A stretch of DNA of 64,000 bases from Cloeon dipterum (GCF_949628265.1 NC_088786.1:36477681-36541680); one strand, 5' to 3'; shown: positions 23,053 through 35,523, counted from the first letter of the stretch. Notes: generated from the sequence alone by a model not told the origin. Numbers and translations are program-made.

Positions 23053-24847
23053 GATTCTCTAAATATGGGATCAAAACTAAACTAAAACCCAAGCGTGTGA
23101 TATTTATTTTCCTTTTCATAATTTTTAATATTTGTTTGCCCGTGGGTGTAGCCATTCATAAAAACATTTTAATTAAATTCTTCCCACGCGGATTTTTTCT
23201 TTTCGAGAGAAAACAAATTCCCAATAATGGAAACGACGAAAGTTTGTGCGCATTATTCAAGAGACGAGCACACTCTGTCTGCCTGCGGAAATTCGTGGTT
23301 TATTTCGCAAAAATGAGAACTGTTGGAGAAGAGTTATAATCAAACCATTTTAGTTTAAAAAAATAAAATGTTAAAACGCCTGCAAAATAGAGTCCACGCA
23401 ACCGGGCGCACTCGCGAGCTTTGCGCGTTGCATAAGTGTTACTCGGCACGTTTTCGCGTCAAAAATGAGTGAGGTGGTGGCCAAAATTAAATTCTGGGGA
23501 GCCAATTACCGTTTTAATTTGCTCTGCATGAATAAATAACACGAGGCCAAAATCAAAGCCCTGATTTTATGGAGTATTCGTCAGCCAAATTATTAATTCT
23601 GTTCAAAGCGTAACGAATCATTGTCGCCACATTCTATTGTGAAAATGACTTTCCACGAAACCTTTTTTCGGTTCCCCTCGGTGCGATTGTGTTCAGCTCT
23701 CTGTTCTGCGAAGAGAAATTTCACAAAAGTTGCATTGAAAGCAATTTTATGATATCCATTCAACGTATTTTTAGACAATTATTGTGAGCATTACACAACA
23801 TCGTTATTATATTCATTGGTAAATCCAGAAAAATAAAAATAGCGTTTAAATCCCAGCTCAGCAAACACACGAGTGTTAGGTTTCCAGCTTTTCCTGCATC
23901 ACAATAATTGGGAAAATTAAAAAAAGCCTCCATTTACCTGGTAATATAATTATCATTAATTAAAAATATAGCACCACAAAACACGCTGCACTAATTTGTC
24001 GATTTCCATTAGGCCTGCAAATAAATTAATTCAAAAGGACAGAAAAAAGCTTGCGTGCGGCTGCGTGACAATTCAAAAATTCGACTGAAAAAAGTGTGTC
24101 AAAGCAGGCAGCACTCGAGCGAGGAAAGAGCCGCTTTATTATGGCGAACGAAACTGTTTTGTTGAGCGAGAAGGAGCGAGACAAAAAGCTGCAAGCATGA
24201 GAAGAGAGAAAGAGAGAGACAAACAAAATGCACCATATAATTTAACGTACACGTATACCTCACCGCGCGCGCTCGCTTGCTCGCGTTTTCATCATATATG
24301 TGTGTGTGTGTGTTGTGTTTATCCAGCGGGTGTGTGAGTGAGGGAGAGTAATATTTCTGCATAAAAAGTTACAATTTTATTATTTCCCAGCTGAATATAC
24401 ACGAAAACGGCGAAAAGTTTTTGCTGCCGCCGCCGCCGCTTTTGTTGGCGACAGAGCGAGAGAGATGTTTTTCCATAGCCTCGTTTTTAATTCTGGCCGC
24501 CGAGCTCGCGGCTAAAATTGTGTTTCCATTCCAGCTCCAACCAGTTCACTTGCATCCATTTTTTCAGCCTAAAATTCAACTACGAATTTTAATACATGTA
24601 CGCAGCAGCAGCAGCCACTTCGTCCAACCACCAAGTTGGAGAGACGCACGGATGACGCTCTTTTAACAACTCTTGGAAAGGGAGAGAGTAAACTGGAATA
24701 CTTAATAATGAATCAGAAATACTAAGAATATTTTTCCAAGGGTTTCAATAAAATAAAAGAAGCTGTTACACTCCTTGTGTTACAACAATTAATCATCTTT
24801 TGTAATATATCATTAGCGATATTAAGCGATAAACATCAATATTTCCT
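23053..24847. other. Intergenic, no gene seen; (TG)n at 24299-24313
   Basis: AT-rich with a short (TG)n and a GAGAGA-rich tract near 24190-24220. No supported gene. Confidence 0.55.
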
Positions 24848-25190
24848 TGAAATTTGCGATCTGTATTGATTCCCGCCGGTCAGAATTCAATATGGCGTCG
24901 AAATAATGGAGGCCAATCAGGAGACAGTTCAGCGACCAATCAGAAGCGTCGAAAAAGAGGCGTGCCGACCTAATAATTTAATTCCCGCGTATTTTGTTAC
25001 GTTTCCATCAGCCTGATTTGCCATCTAACGGTTGATTCGCCAATTTCCGGGCTAATCAGCTGTTAGAAAAGAAATAACAACAAAAATATTCATTGTGCTG
25101 AAGCTATTTTCATGCCAAATTCTCATTTTACGTTTTTAAATTTCCCGCCGTACTCTACCAGACGCCATATTTGCGCGCTCACGCGAACTT
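24848..25190 (+). mobile_element. hAT-like MITE family H2, copy 4
   Basis: Lacks the very tip but keeps GCGATCTGTATTGATTCCCG at the start and GACGCCATATTTGCGCGC near the end, spanning the whole internal consensus. Confidence 0.7.
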
Positions 25191-25947
25191 AAATGGGATG
25201 ATTCTTCTCAACGGCTTGAAGATTGATTTTTTCGACCTAAAAACACACGATAACATTAAAATTTCTATCAGAGAAGCCACTCAAAGAATGTTCCATTCTT
25301 GAAATAAGTACGTTATGCTGATTTGAAATGAAAAATCGGCTAAAAAAAACTCGCTTTGGCAGGTGCAATTGCCGTTAACATCTGACAAAGGGTTGAAGTA
25401 TTTTTTTTCTTGAATTTACCGTTGAGAAATGTTTCCAACATTAAGATTCCTGAAACTTGAGTTTCATTGAAAGAATTAAGTTACGGGCAATCGCCGCAGT
25501 CACAGAATACCTATTTTTACGGATTTTTTTACTCATATTTCAGGCGAAAATGCGGTAACTTTTCATCAATAAGTTTGCCGCGTTTTTCATTTAAACTTCC
25601 AACATGGCTGCGTTGTCCATGCGACTGACACGGACTAAATAACCACGCCTCCTTTGATCAGTTGCATCTGCCCGAGTAGCAAGCGCACGTTTGATTTTCA
25701 GATTTTCATCCTTCTACAGTGTAGACATCTAAAGCTATCCAAGTAATTCAACCTAATATTTTAATAGTTTAGGACCTGTACCTAAGCCCTGGAACATTAA
25801 TTACTATTTTTTTTTATTTTACTTATCCGAGAAAACCGGGCCGAAAATTGTTGTCACTGACTGACTGATGTTTACGTTCGATCCACATGTACATCTCGGG
25901 TCTCGGTCACATCTTATAAGCACGGTCTCTTTTGACTTGATTTCAGG
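25191..25947. other. Upstream region of RpS10, probably with its 5' UTR exon
   Basis: The coding exon is preceded by an acceptor (TTTCAG at 25941-25946) just before the ATG, implying a separate non-coding first exon upstream, as in most animal RP genes. I could not place that exon. Confidence 0.4.
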
Positions 25948-26897
25948 ATGCTTATGTCGAAGAAGGATCGTTTGGGTATCTTTGAGTACCTCTTCAAGGA
26001 AGGTGTGATGGTGGCGAAAAAGGATTTCCACGAACCAAAGCACCCACAACTGGAGGCTATTAGCAACCTCCATGTTATTAAGACCATGCAGGTACAATTT
26101 TCAAGTTTTGGCTTCATTTCAGTAGTTTTAATATTTTGCATCTTTCAGTCCTTAAAGAGCCGAGGGTTGGTAAACGAACAGTTCGCCTGGAGGCACTACT
26201 ACTGGTACCTCAACAACGAAGGTATCAACTACCTCAGGACCATCCTCCATCTTCCCCCAGAGGTGTGTATAAACATACGGCATAATTTAGTCTGTGTTTG
26301 CTTTCGAGTTTATCATAAATTATTGTTTGAGGAATTAAACATGCAGGATAGTTCAAAGCTATGAATTGAAAGTGAAATAACAGGGAATGGAAACGTGAGA
26401 TTACTTTGTTCTGTGATAAGCACACACGTCTTCAAGTTCATTGAAACGGTTAGCTTGAGCAAAGTAAAAATCATGGGATGCATTCGACTGTTAATTTTCT
26501 TTTCTGTGTTTGATAATAGTTTGATTCATTCAAATAGCAATCACAGAAAAATCGCCCATGCATGAAATTTACTGCAACTATTTAACATCGTTTTGTATTT
26601 TAGATTGTTCCCGCAACTCTGAAGAGTCGGACAAGGACTGAGGCTGCAAGACCACGCGTCTCGGCACCCAAGTCTGACTCTGCCAAAATGACCGAAGTGG
26701 ATCGTGCAGATTACAGAAAGGGACCTGGCGCTCTTGACAAGAAGGCTGAAGTTGGCGCTGGAGCTGCCAACATTGATTTCGTAAGTGTCTATCAGATGCA
26801 CTTAAAAAAAGTTATCATTAAATTATGGGATGCTGACTGTCATTTCTCTTTTCAGCGCGGATTTGGACGTGGACGAGGTGCTCCTCCCCCACAGTAA
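25948..26897 (+). CDS. RpS10: 40S ribosomal protein S10 (eS10), 158 aa
   Basis: Component of the small ribosomal subunit, located at the beak/head region near the mRNA entry. Exons: 25948-26091, 26149-26262, 26604-26780 and 26856-26897 (48+38+59+14 codons, all phase 0). The N-terminal S10/plectin domain is plain: [20 protein letters not shown], then [20 protein letters not shown] and LHLPPEIVPATLK. The middle is the divergent basic linker, followed by DKKAEVGAG and the C-terminal [13 protein letters not shown] glycine/arginine tail typical of animal eS10, where arginine methylation is known in other species. Length is normal (human 165). Codon use is G/C-rich in third position compared with the AT-rich spacers. 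ATTAAA at 26971-26976 is the likely polyadenylation signal. Confidence 0.97.
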
Positions 26898-26970
26898 TCC
26901 ATTCTACTTAATTTTTATATTTATTAAGAATTTTAAAATGTATTTTGTATTGTACAGTGTTTCTTTATTA

Positions 26971-26976
26971 ATTAAA
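26971..26976 (+). terminator. Likely polyadenylation signal of RpS10
   Basis: ATTAAA 74 bp after the stop; a foldback MITE begins only about 10 bp later. Confidence 0.5.
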
Positions 26977-26985
26977 AGAAATGCA

Positions 26986-27408
26986 ACAAATGCACCAGTT
27001 GCATAAACCCTAAGTGTTCGAAGCCGCCAACAGATGGCGCCACCGTAGACTTTGGCTTTTAAGGCACTTCCGCTGCGATTTTAGACTCAATCTAGCTACT
27101 GTGCATTCTTCAATTAATTTGCTTTATTTTTTTGACGTGCTGAAAACCAAAATCGGTTCAGCCAATCGCCGTAGAATTGTGAAAAAATATTTTTTTAAAT
27201 AAAAAAATCTTTTTGAACGTTTCTGCGTTGAATGACTGAACCGATTTTGGTTTTCAGCACGTGAAAAATTAGCAAATTAATTGAAGAATGCAAAATAGCT
27301 AGATTGAGTCTGAAATCGCAGCGGAAGTGCCTTAAAATCGAAAGTCTATGGTGGCGCCATCTGTTGGCGACTTCGAACACCAAGTGCTTATGCAACTGGT
27401 CAATTACA
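26986..27408. mobile_element. Foldback MITE family F1, copy 2 (best preserved)
   Basis: Two arms of roughly 190 bp, starting CCAGTTGCATAAACCCTAAG and ending with the complement of CCAGTTGCATAAGCACTTGG. Each arm carries CCAACAGATGGCGCC (27027-27041 on +, 27353-27367 on -). The centre has GTGCTGAAAACCAAAATCGG and its complement. No coding capacity. Confidence 0.88.
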
Positions 27409-29440
27409 CGCTTATCTGTACTAATTTTATAGTAAGGACAATAAAAGCGTTTGAATTAAGAAAATTTGCTTTATTAAATATGTCACTTCAAAATTAATTT
27501 TAGATAGTGTAAAAGTGTAAAAATAATAGAATCGAAATTAATAAATTTTATTAGAGGGCAGAGTTTGGCCTTTAGGCTCAGCACCAATGGGTCCACAAGC
27601 AAAAATTAGAACAGATTCTAATAGCAGATAACATAAATATGCAATCCTATTCATGTGGAAAAAATATTACCGCACCACCTATGACTTAGAAAATACCTGT
27701 AAATATTCACTTGATTCTATGAGAGAAGGAAATTGTCAGGAAAATTTTTCAAGATCGCCAGACTTTAGTTTGGGGAGGCGAAAAGATGGCCACATTGGGC
27801 CCAAGCTCCTTTGCGGCCACTCGGGCCACTCATTTTCAGGCACCATGTTATCCGCTCGGCGGTGTTATTGGGGCCTGGGACCCAGTATGAGCTCGTAGCC
27901 CACGGCAAGTGCTGTGCAGAGGTTCTAAATTATGAAAAAATTAAAACATTCGTGCAAGCCTTTGTCACGTAGCGCGCAATGTTCTATTAATAAGTGTCCA
28001 AATTTTGGCGGCCTTAAAAATTTCTCCTGGTATTTTCCATAGAGTTCAGCGAATATTTACAGAAATTGGTGCTGCGGAAATATTTTTCCAAATGAATGAC
28101 GAGGCTCGAGAAAACGATCGCCTGGTCATATGTGTCATGCGCGCGAACTCCTCGCCTTCCAGATTAGCAAAGGAGTATGAGCCTTTCTCCAAATACCAAA
28201 TACATGCCCAACGACAAGGTACACAAACAATTAATTATCAAGAAGTCTGATCACTATTGAAATAAAATTTCTATCTTGTCCAGTTCCTGAAAAATATTTT
28301 CTTTTCCTGCCGGAATTCCAGAAAAAAGGAAGAATTTCTGATTCCTGTTTCCATTTCCTGTCTCTAGTAAATTTACAATTCCGCATATTATATAATTTTA
28401 TATTTTAGCCATGAAATAGAGCTTCAGATGATGTAAAGCCAAAACCAGTTCACCAGTTCGTCTTTGCAATATTCAGATTTTACTTCAACAACATATTTAA
28501 AATTTTAGTCTCGGGAAAATGTCCCAAATAAAATTTTATTTGTGCAAGTGCAAACAAAGTTTTTCAAAGCACCTGAAGGTTTTAGCTCTTTTACCTTCAA
28601 GTTTTTCCCCGGGGAAGGGATTGTTATATAATAATAAATATTGGAGAGTCCAAAAATTGTGTCTCGAGGAGGAGAGTGGGTTGCAAATCCCGTCTGCTCG
28701 CTAGACAATACATTCAAATAATCCTGTCTTTCTGTCTGTCAGAGGCAGAAAGAGAAAGGCTTTCTCTGCAGGCGTGAGTCGCGTAATCATTTTTTTTTTT
28801 AAATTTTAATCTTGCATCTGGACGTGAGATGAGTTTGCTCGGGCTCAGCGGGACTTTGCTTTGGGAGAGCGCGCGCGGCCGGACTGCTGGCAAATTAATT
28901 TCACCCCACTGCTGCCGGACCATTAGTTATTCCTGCGTCCGGGCAGAAATCTGATGAGCCGATGTAGAAAAAGCGGAGAAAGAGTATTGATCGGCGTGCT
29001 TTGCTTGTCAATTAAAGGAAAACGCTGCTGCAATGTCGGCCGACCGGCGACGAGAGTAATTGCGCTTGATAAATTGTGCAGAAGCGCTTTTTCTATTCTA
29101 TCGCTCGAGCTTGCTCAAGAGTGAATTAATTACTGCGAACGGCCGATCAAGCGCGGGGGAGGCGCAGCGCCGTCTGCCATATGGCCGGGATTCGGGATTG
29201 CCTGGCTGCGCGCAAATATGCCGCGTTCGCTCGCAACGACGAGCAAATTGGCAAATAATGTAGTGACTTTATGTGCAACGAGTTAGAGACAACTCGCCGC
29301 CGATTTCATTTTATTGATCAGCCAGACCAACGCTCATTTGCGATTTTCTGTACAATTTCAATGGATGAACTGCATTAAAATTGTTGAATTCATTTATTTC
29401 CGTGTGTTAAAGTGGATTGATAGTGATCTTTTTTTTAAAA
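27409..29440. other. Intergenic with repeat fragments
   Basis: 27770-27900 resembles part of the repeat at 50540-50930 (shared ATGTTATCCGCTCGGCGG-like block and GTGTTATTGGG). 28260-28370 resembles the ends of the element at 29509-30210 (CCTGCCGGAATTCCAG). No supported gene. Confidence 0.5.
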
Positions 29441-30560
29441 AAAAAAAATCAGTACGTACTTCTGACCAAAAGTGCCTCAAAACACATTTTTTAAATTTTG
29501 CCGGTTACTCCTAGAGCGTATTTCAAGACAGGAAACCAGAATTCCTGCTTTTTCCTGGAATTCCGGCAGGACAGGACAAAAGACAGGAGTTTTCCTTCAA
29601 AACAAATCCATTCTTGGTCTATTTAAATTTAAAATTTGATACTGTTTTACAACGTTTACTTTCTTTCATGTAACTAAATATTTATTCTAAAAATTATCCG
29701 CGGCGTTTACAATTTTGCTCTGTAAAATTTAATTTAAAAAGCACAACTCTTTAATTATAGTCAGTGGTGTTCGAACAAACAAGCATTTTACTTAAACATT
29801 CTAATGTATAAAAAGTAACACTTTTTCGGGGGTTTTCTGCATTTTTTTTCATTTTAAACATTTTTTGAAATACTTTGATGACTAGTAAATTCTGTGCGGG
29901 GTGCATACTATTTTCCGTTTAGTTCATAAAGGGGAATTGGATGAATTAGGAATTATAAGTCTACAGACACAATTCAAAAACTTTGAAAATCTGTCAAAAT
30001 TAAATTTTAAATAATTAAATGAAAATAAAAAAAACAGGTATGATATAAGAATTAATAAAAGACTATTTTATTATATGGAATTAAATTTAAGAAAATAAAA
30101 ACAGGAAAACCCAGACAGAACAGGACCGGTAAATCTAATTTTGGAACAGGAACAGGACAGGAGAGTAAATTTTTCCCGGAACAGAAAAACCTTTCTTGAA
30201 TATGCTCTAGGTTACGCCCTCTTTTATGAGAAAAGGAAATTAATTGCTTCCGGGGCGAGAAAAATTATGAAAATTTAAAAGTGAGAAGATAAAACATAGT
30301 ACTTTTGAGTCTTAAAAGCTATTTTTTATTTTTTCAAAAAGTGCAGATTTTCTAAAGGGGTGTGTGTTTGGCCTCCTTAAAATTCACCAGTTTATATTAG
30401 CGTCAAAAATTGCCTATATTCAGAAAGCTTTATTAAATTTCCAGTTTTTTTTCGAATTGATCAAATTTTTCTCAAATTCACTATTTTTCCACAAAATTCT
30501 TCAGAAAACAGTCCAGCTTTTTTAAGTTTTCAAGTACTTTTGAATGAAATATAAATTTAA
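29441..30560 (+). mobile_element. TTAA-ended MITE family T1, copy 4, split by another element
   Basis: 29441-29508 reads GACCAAAAGTGCCTCAAAAC up to GCCGGTTAC. The family sequence resumes at 30211 with GTTACGCCCTCTTTTATGAG and continues through TTTCTAAAGGGGTGTGTG. The insertion lies exactly inside a block that is continuous in the other copies. Confidence 0.8.
29509..30210. mobile_element. About 700-bp TIR element nested in a T1 MITE
   Basis: The ends are CCTAGAGCGTATTTCAAGA and the complement of CCTAGAGCATATTCAAGA. Both flanks carry GTTAC (possibly GGTTAC), a likely 5-6 bp target duplication. The termini are rich in CAGGA/TCCTG words. The interior is AT-rich and non-coding. Confidence 0.8.
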
Positions 30561-31017
30561 ATTCTAATTTTCATGTTCCATTAAATAATAAAATAGGATA
30601 CAGGATAAAAAAGGACAAAAAGACAGACTGTATATCTAATCAAACACAATGGTAATAATTGTTTTGTTTAAAGGTGCGGCTGATTGCGGTCTGGATCAGT
30701 GTTTAAAGTATATATATATCGCGTGTGTGCGAATGCGAAAGCTAATTCTGGCATTCGCAGCACAGAGCGAGCGGTCTGTTGGCCAGCCGGCCTGCCCAGA
30801 CTATCTTCAATTAGTCTGCGCGCCGCGTGTTAATTATTTAGGCTCAGAGACCGTGTTTGGCGTTGTTTGCTTGCCTATTTGTTTGCTCGGGGGTGGAGGG
30901 CGAAACGCCGTCTGGACACGTTTCCAATCCTTCGCCTCGCTCGCTCGTTTTCCCCGCACTCTGCTACTACACAAACACAAGTTTGGCCAATGCAAAACAC
31001 TGCGTGCGTGTTGACGT

Positions 31018-31049
<32 letters not shown>

Positions 31050-31229
31050 TCAAAAGCAACGGCAATCCAGGCGGAAACTCCGCATCTAACGCCACTTTAA
31101 TTAGCAACTCTGGCGAAAATTATTGCTAGATATTTACTCTTCGCGTTTAGCAGTTTGTAAATACTGTATTTCCCCCTGAGAATGACATTTTAAATTCGCA
31201 GCACTTGAAAGAACTATCTTTGCAAGCTG
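30561..31229. other. Intergenic; (CT)13 at 31019-31045
   Basis: No supported gene; the long frame at 30649-31014 crosses low-complexity sequence. Confidence 0.5.
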
Positions 31230-31755
31230 CTAAACAAATATAGGGTCGCTCTAACCTTAAATTAACTGAATTTTGGGTGCTTAGATTTTTCCTGAAAGTA
31301 TTTTAAAGGTTTTCTAACGGCCAGTTGAATTTTTGGAGAAAATGGTTAATTTGAGAAAAATTTGCAAAATAGGAAAAAGATTGGAAATTTAATCAGCTTT
31401 TCGAATATATGCAGTTTTTGACGCTACAATCAACTGGTGAATTTTAGTGAGGCCAAACACAGACCCCTTTCGAAAATCTGCAATTTTTGAAAAAAATAAA
31501 AAATAACACTCAAGACTCAAAAGTCCCATTTTTTATATTCTTCACTATTAAATTTTCATATTTTTTTCTCACCCCGGAAGCAATTAATTTCCTTCGCTCA
31601 AAAAAGAGGGCGTAACCAGTAAAATTACAAAAAATGGATATTGGGGAATTTACGGTAAAAGTATTTAAAAATATTAGTCGATTAGGTTCAACTTCTCAAG
31701 TAAAATCATTTTCTAAAATTAAAAAAAAAATCACAATCATTCCACTTTCAATAGG
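31230..31755 (-). mobile_element. TTAA-ended MITE family T1, copy 5
   Basis: Contains TTTTCTAACGGCCAGTTGA, CCCCTTTCGAAAATCTGC and AGAGGGCGTAACCAGT and ends with CATTCCACTTTCAA. Confidence 0.75.
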
Positions 31756-32609
31756 CATCTGGCAAACTAGCAAGCGCACAATTAGGAAATCGATTTTATT
31801 GTTTCGAGAGCAATTATGTGCACAATCTCAATTTTCTTCGTCACAGCATGGACGCATACGCTCATTTACATTTTAGTCCTTTTAGGAGAAAAACAACAAC
31901 AATGCTTTTTTCTAACCTATTTAGAACTGAATACAAAATTCATGAAAACATTTTTAAGAATTGCAGCAGAGAGGCCCGTTTTAAAAGTTCACACCGTCCG
32001 GGGGATGGGGTGGGTGAGGATTAGAAAAGGCAGGAGCAGGAAAGTGGGGGCTGGTCGGCCCAGAATGCGCGCTGTGTCCACACTCCACACCGCGCGGCTG
32101 TCGAGAGCGAGACCGACCACGAGGGAAATCAGCGGGCGTGTAGGTGCGCGCCGCCCAATTTGCATACACTCGGCCTTTTTACTCGTGCAGAGCTAGCGCA
32201 AGGAATGGAATAAACACAGTATGGAATCTACTCGCGGCATTCGCTTATTTGGTCAACGCGCGCCGCGCGTGTCTGATTTATTCATAGCGGCGCTCGCTCG
32301 CTCGCCGCACCGCCGGCCGAAGCCTCATTCCTCGTCAAAAATTGTATTAGACGAGTGTGTTGCTCTCATTGTCAGTCGGTGGACAGAGTGGTGCGAGTGA
32401 GATTCATATCCCGGCTGCTAAAAGAGAGGAATTTTCCAGGGTTGTCGGTAGCACAGCTTCGCACAAAGCAGACGGGATGTTTTTACGGTCCTAGCAGGAA
32501 AAACAGCATTGGTTGGAATTTCCAATCAATTTAAATATTTTTTTGGAGATTTCCTGATTTGGAAACTGTTTGAGTGAAATTTAAATTGGAATTATGATAA
32601 CGATAAAAA
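31756..32609. other. Intergenic; CpG-rich block at 31980-32420
   Basis: The GC-rich block could be a promoter or unassigned 5' exon (it includes TCAGTCGGTGGACAGAGTGG near 32372), but no splice-supported frame follows. Confidence 0.35.
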
Positions 32610-33342
32610 ATATTTACATGAAAAGTTGACCTTTGTTGCTTCTGGGGTGAGAAAATTATGAAAATTTAACAGTGACAAGATAAAAAATAGAACTTTTTGA
32701 GTCTTGAAAGTTGTTTTTTATTTAAAAAAATGCAGATTTTCGAAAGGGGTCTGTGTTTGGCCTGATTAAAATTCACCAGTTGATAGTGGCGTCAAAAACT
32801 TTTTATATTCTGAAAGCTGATTAAATTTCCAGTTGTTTTAACTGAGCAATTTTCGCATAAAATATTCGTCTGAAAATTTCAACTGGCCGTTAGAGAACCT
32901 TTTGCATTTTTTTTTAAAGAAAAATCAAATCAAATTACCCAAAATTAAGTTAATTTATTCAAGAATCCTCTCAGAAGAGTGCGAGAGCGGGAAAGTGTAT
33001 GCCCCGCCCCCTCTGTCGGACGATCAGATGATTTTTGCTAGTTTTCTCCGAAATTTCCAGCGATTGATTATGTTTTCTCACATGATTTGGAATGCTCTCA
33101 TTGAGATCTATCTGACAGTGTGAGTCTTTCTTTGGAGAAATTCGCAAATTCAGTGAAAACCGCGATTGCAAAATTCCTTTGGGAATTCCTCCATTTAAAA
33201 CAATGCTAACTTTGAGGCCGATTTTCTCGAAAATGTACAGCGCTACCTATCTAATTTTTTAACTGTACATGATCCTTAAAACCTAATCTGTGTGTATATG
33301 AAAGGATTTTGCGTGGATATTTACTATCATTCCACTTTAAGC
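32610..33342 (+). mobile_element. TTAA-ended MITE family T1, copy 6
   Basis: Full family order, ending CATTCCACTTTAA at 33330-33342. An extra GC-rich stretch at about 32975-33030 is specific to this copy. Confidence 0.75.
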
Positions 33343-34224
33343 AACTTTTTCTTAATCTCATAATAAGAATTACCGTAATTTTTTTAAATCGTTTGCAGTT
33401 TTAGTTCTGTTCGAGTCGGGAGTCTTCATAAATTTTGTATGAAGTTACACTTTTTAGGGCAAATATTTGGAGAAAACGGATCTTTACTTTACACATCACT
33501 CATTTTTTGCTTTAGAAAAATCCAAACTTTTCCTTTTTGTAATAATGCAACAGCTTTTCTGCTATACATTTTCAAATTTTTTTTGTTAAAGAGCATTATT
33601 CTTGCTTCATATCCGGCTTGAAACAAACAGCATAAAATTCGTTCGAAAAATCACACAAATGCGCGCGAATTCAGCATTATTTTATTCTTGCAATTTTCTC
33701 CAAACAAAAGAGAGTTTATTTTGAGTCGTTTGCACAAAAGCGACAACAGTACAGTTTCATGCTCCATGTCCACGTTGAGGGGCGGCGGAGTGGAAAAAAA
33801 TCGGGAAAGCTGGATTCACGAGTGCGGAAACGGTTCTAGTGTGGCTCTCTGGGGCGCAGTTGCACACGGCATAACATATCTGGCAAAAAACAGTGCACTT
33901 TTCCGCTCCAGGGAGCAATTCGGGGCAATTTGTTTCAAGATTGTGTCGCCACGGCGCAACTCGCAGCCACCACACCGCATTTTTCATGAATCTCCGCGAG
34001 TCCGCGCTCCTGTATGCATCAGGCAATCGACTCAATTTAACCAGCCGCGTGCATTATAGTTTTTTTAAACACATATAAATCCCTCTCCTTGCGCTCCTTC
34101 CGAACGAGGAGGTGGATTTTTCTGTAGAGAGCCGTCAATACGGCAATTCCAGAGTTCCCAAAATAAAATAGTGGGAAAATAAATGAGTAGTTTAATTTAA
34201 TTAATGTCCGAGATTGAAACTAAA
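33343..34224. other. Intergenic, no gene seen
   Basis: A frame of 123 codons on + (33688-34059) lacks splice context and recognisable motifs and has an open antisense frame. I regard it as non-coding. Confidence 0.5.
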
Positions 34225-34420
34225 TTATTGACGTTTAATTGTCATATTGCACTCGCCCATCTGGCAGTGGCGGAGACTCAAGGACACGACCACCCTGACG
34301 GTCCATTCGAGTTTGGCCAGCTTCAGGGCGACGCGAATAAGCGGCAGGTTGAATGTAACAGGGCGGTACTCATCTGGTACCGATGGCCGTTGTGATACGG
34401 GTTTATTTAATAAATTTAGT
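34225..34420 (-). CDS. Exon-like fragment, minus strand, unrecognised
   Basis: A GC-rich island in AT-rich DNA with a frame of about 60 codons ending at TAA (complement of 34225-34227). The translation includes VPDEYRPVTFNLPLIRVALK, then LAKLEWTVRVVVSLSLRHC and QMGEC, with third positions mostly G or C, as in the real genes nearby. No ATG, and no good acceptor before the frame except CGGTACCAG. It may be the last exon of the minus-strand unit at 35.1-37.4 kb or a gene fragment carried by a repeat (its upstream edge resembles 43985-44010). The + strand frame is also open, so even the strand is not certain. Confidence 0.3.
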
Positions 34421-35104
34421 TACATATATATCTAATTTCAAAACTATATCTACTAGAGATAAAAAATATCATTTTGATCAATAATTATAGATTTTTTTAT
34501 TTTGGAATTTGCATTAGGTGCGGCGTAGCTTTGTAAACAGGGCTTTTTAAAAGCATAAAATTTTAAAAAATGGGCATGAAATCAAATTTCTTGTAAAATA
34601 TTATTTTTAGCTTTTCAAAAAATTGCTATAATAAAAAAACAGGTATTCAAATTAAAATATGTTAGAGGATTGATACTGGATATGCTCAGAATATTGTTTT
34701 TATAATTGCTCATTAATCCCAAAGGGTCCAAAGTAAAAAGCCAAATATCCTTTTGGAAACACTGATAGATTTTTATTCATATGGAGAGCATTATTAAGCG
34801 GTCCCAAAATAGGCATCATTCAACTTTACATTATCTTTTATCTTTTGAAATAGTAAACAGAATGATTAAAATATCTAGGCCAGCAAAATAAAAATTGGCT
34901 TGCTTTCTTTGAGCGCACGGTGCTACTTGAGATCCAGAGCGATACTGTTTACGGGTCAAGCTCGGGCTGTTTTGCATTCGGATTAGTTAAAGCCACTGAG
35001 CACATTTTCAGCATGTGTAAATTGATTTTACAAGACAAATAAATGTCTGTCGTTTCAATAAATTACACCGGTGAGGCGGCAGAAACACGAAGTGGTCCTT
35101 TCCT
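34421..35104. other. Intergenic, no gene seen
   Basis: AT-rich. A GC-richer patch near 34910-35000 has no supported frame. Confidence 0.5.
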
Positions 35105-35240
35105 ATTGACTGGGGTTTCCTCCAATTAATCGACAGTAGACTAGATGTTTTTGGGAGACTGGTGGCCACATATTAGACAATTTTCTCCCCAAACATGGCG
35201 TCTTCCGGCACCAGTACTGACCATTGAGAACGTTCAGAAC
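35105..35240 (-). CDS. Possible exon on the minus strand, unrecognised
   Basis: On the minus strand an acceptor (TTCTTGCTTCAG) precedes 35240. Two frames are open behind it: one runs 45 codons to a stop near 35105; the other reads SERSQWSVLVPEDAMFGEKI and stops after 22 codons. It belongs, if real, with the exon candidates at 36.7-37.4 kb. Confidence 0.2.
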
Positions 35241-35523
35241 CTGAAGCAAGAAGAACAACAAATCTTTAGTACTTATTATCTGGATTGGACCCACAATTAA
35301 AGCAAAGTAGAATAAAATCCATGCAATTTAGAATTTAAATGATTTATTTACCGCCCCTAGTTATTTATTTACAACAATAGAAGTTTACACTAAAGAACAT
35401 TTTATATACATATAATAAATTGAAGTTCCCCGGCCCTTTCAGAACTAGTTTTGACGTAGTATATTATGGCACTAAATAAAAAAATATCAAAAGAGAATTA
35501 AAAAAAATATATTAACGCTTTTG

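Noticed and set aside
33688..34059. 123-codon + strand frame
   Set aside because: No motif, open antisense frame, no splice partner. Left as intergenic.
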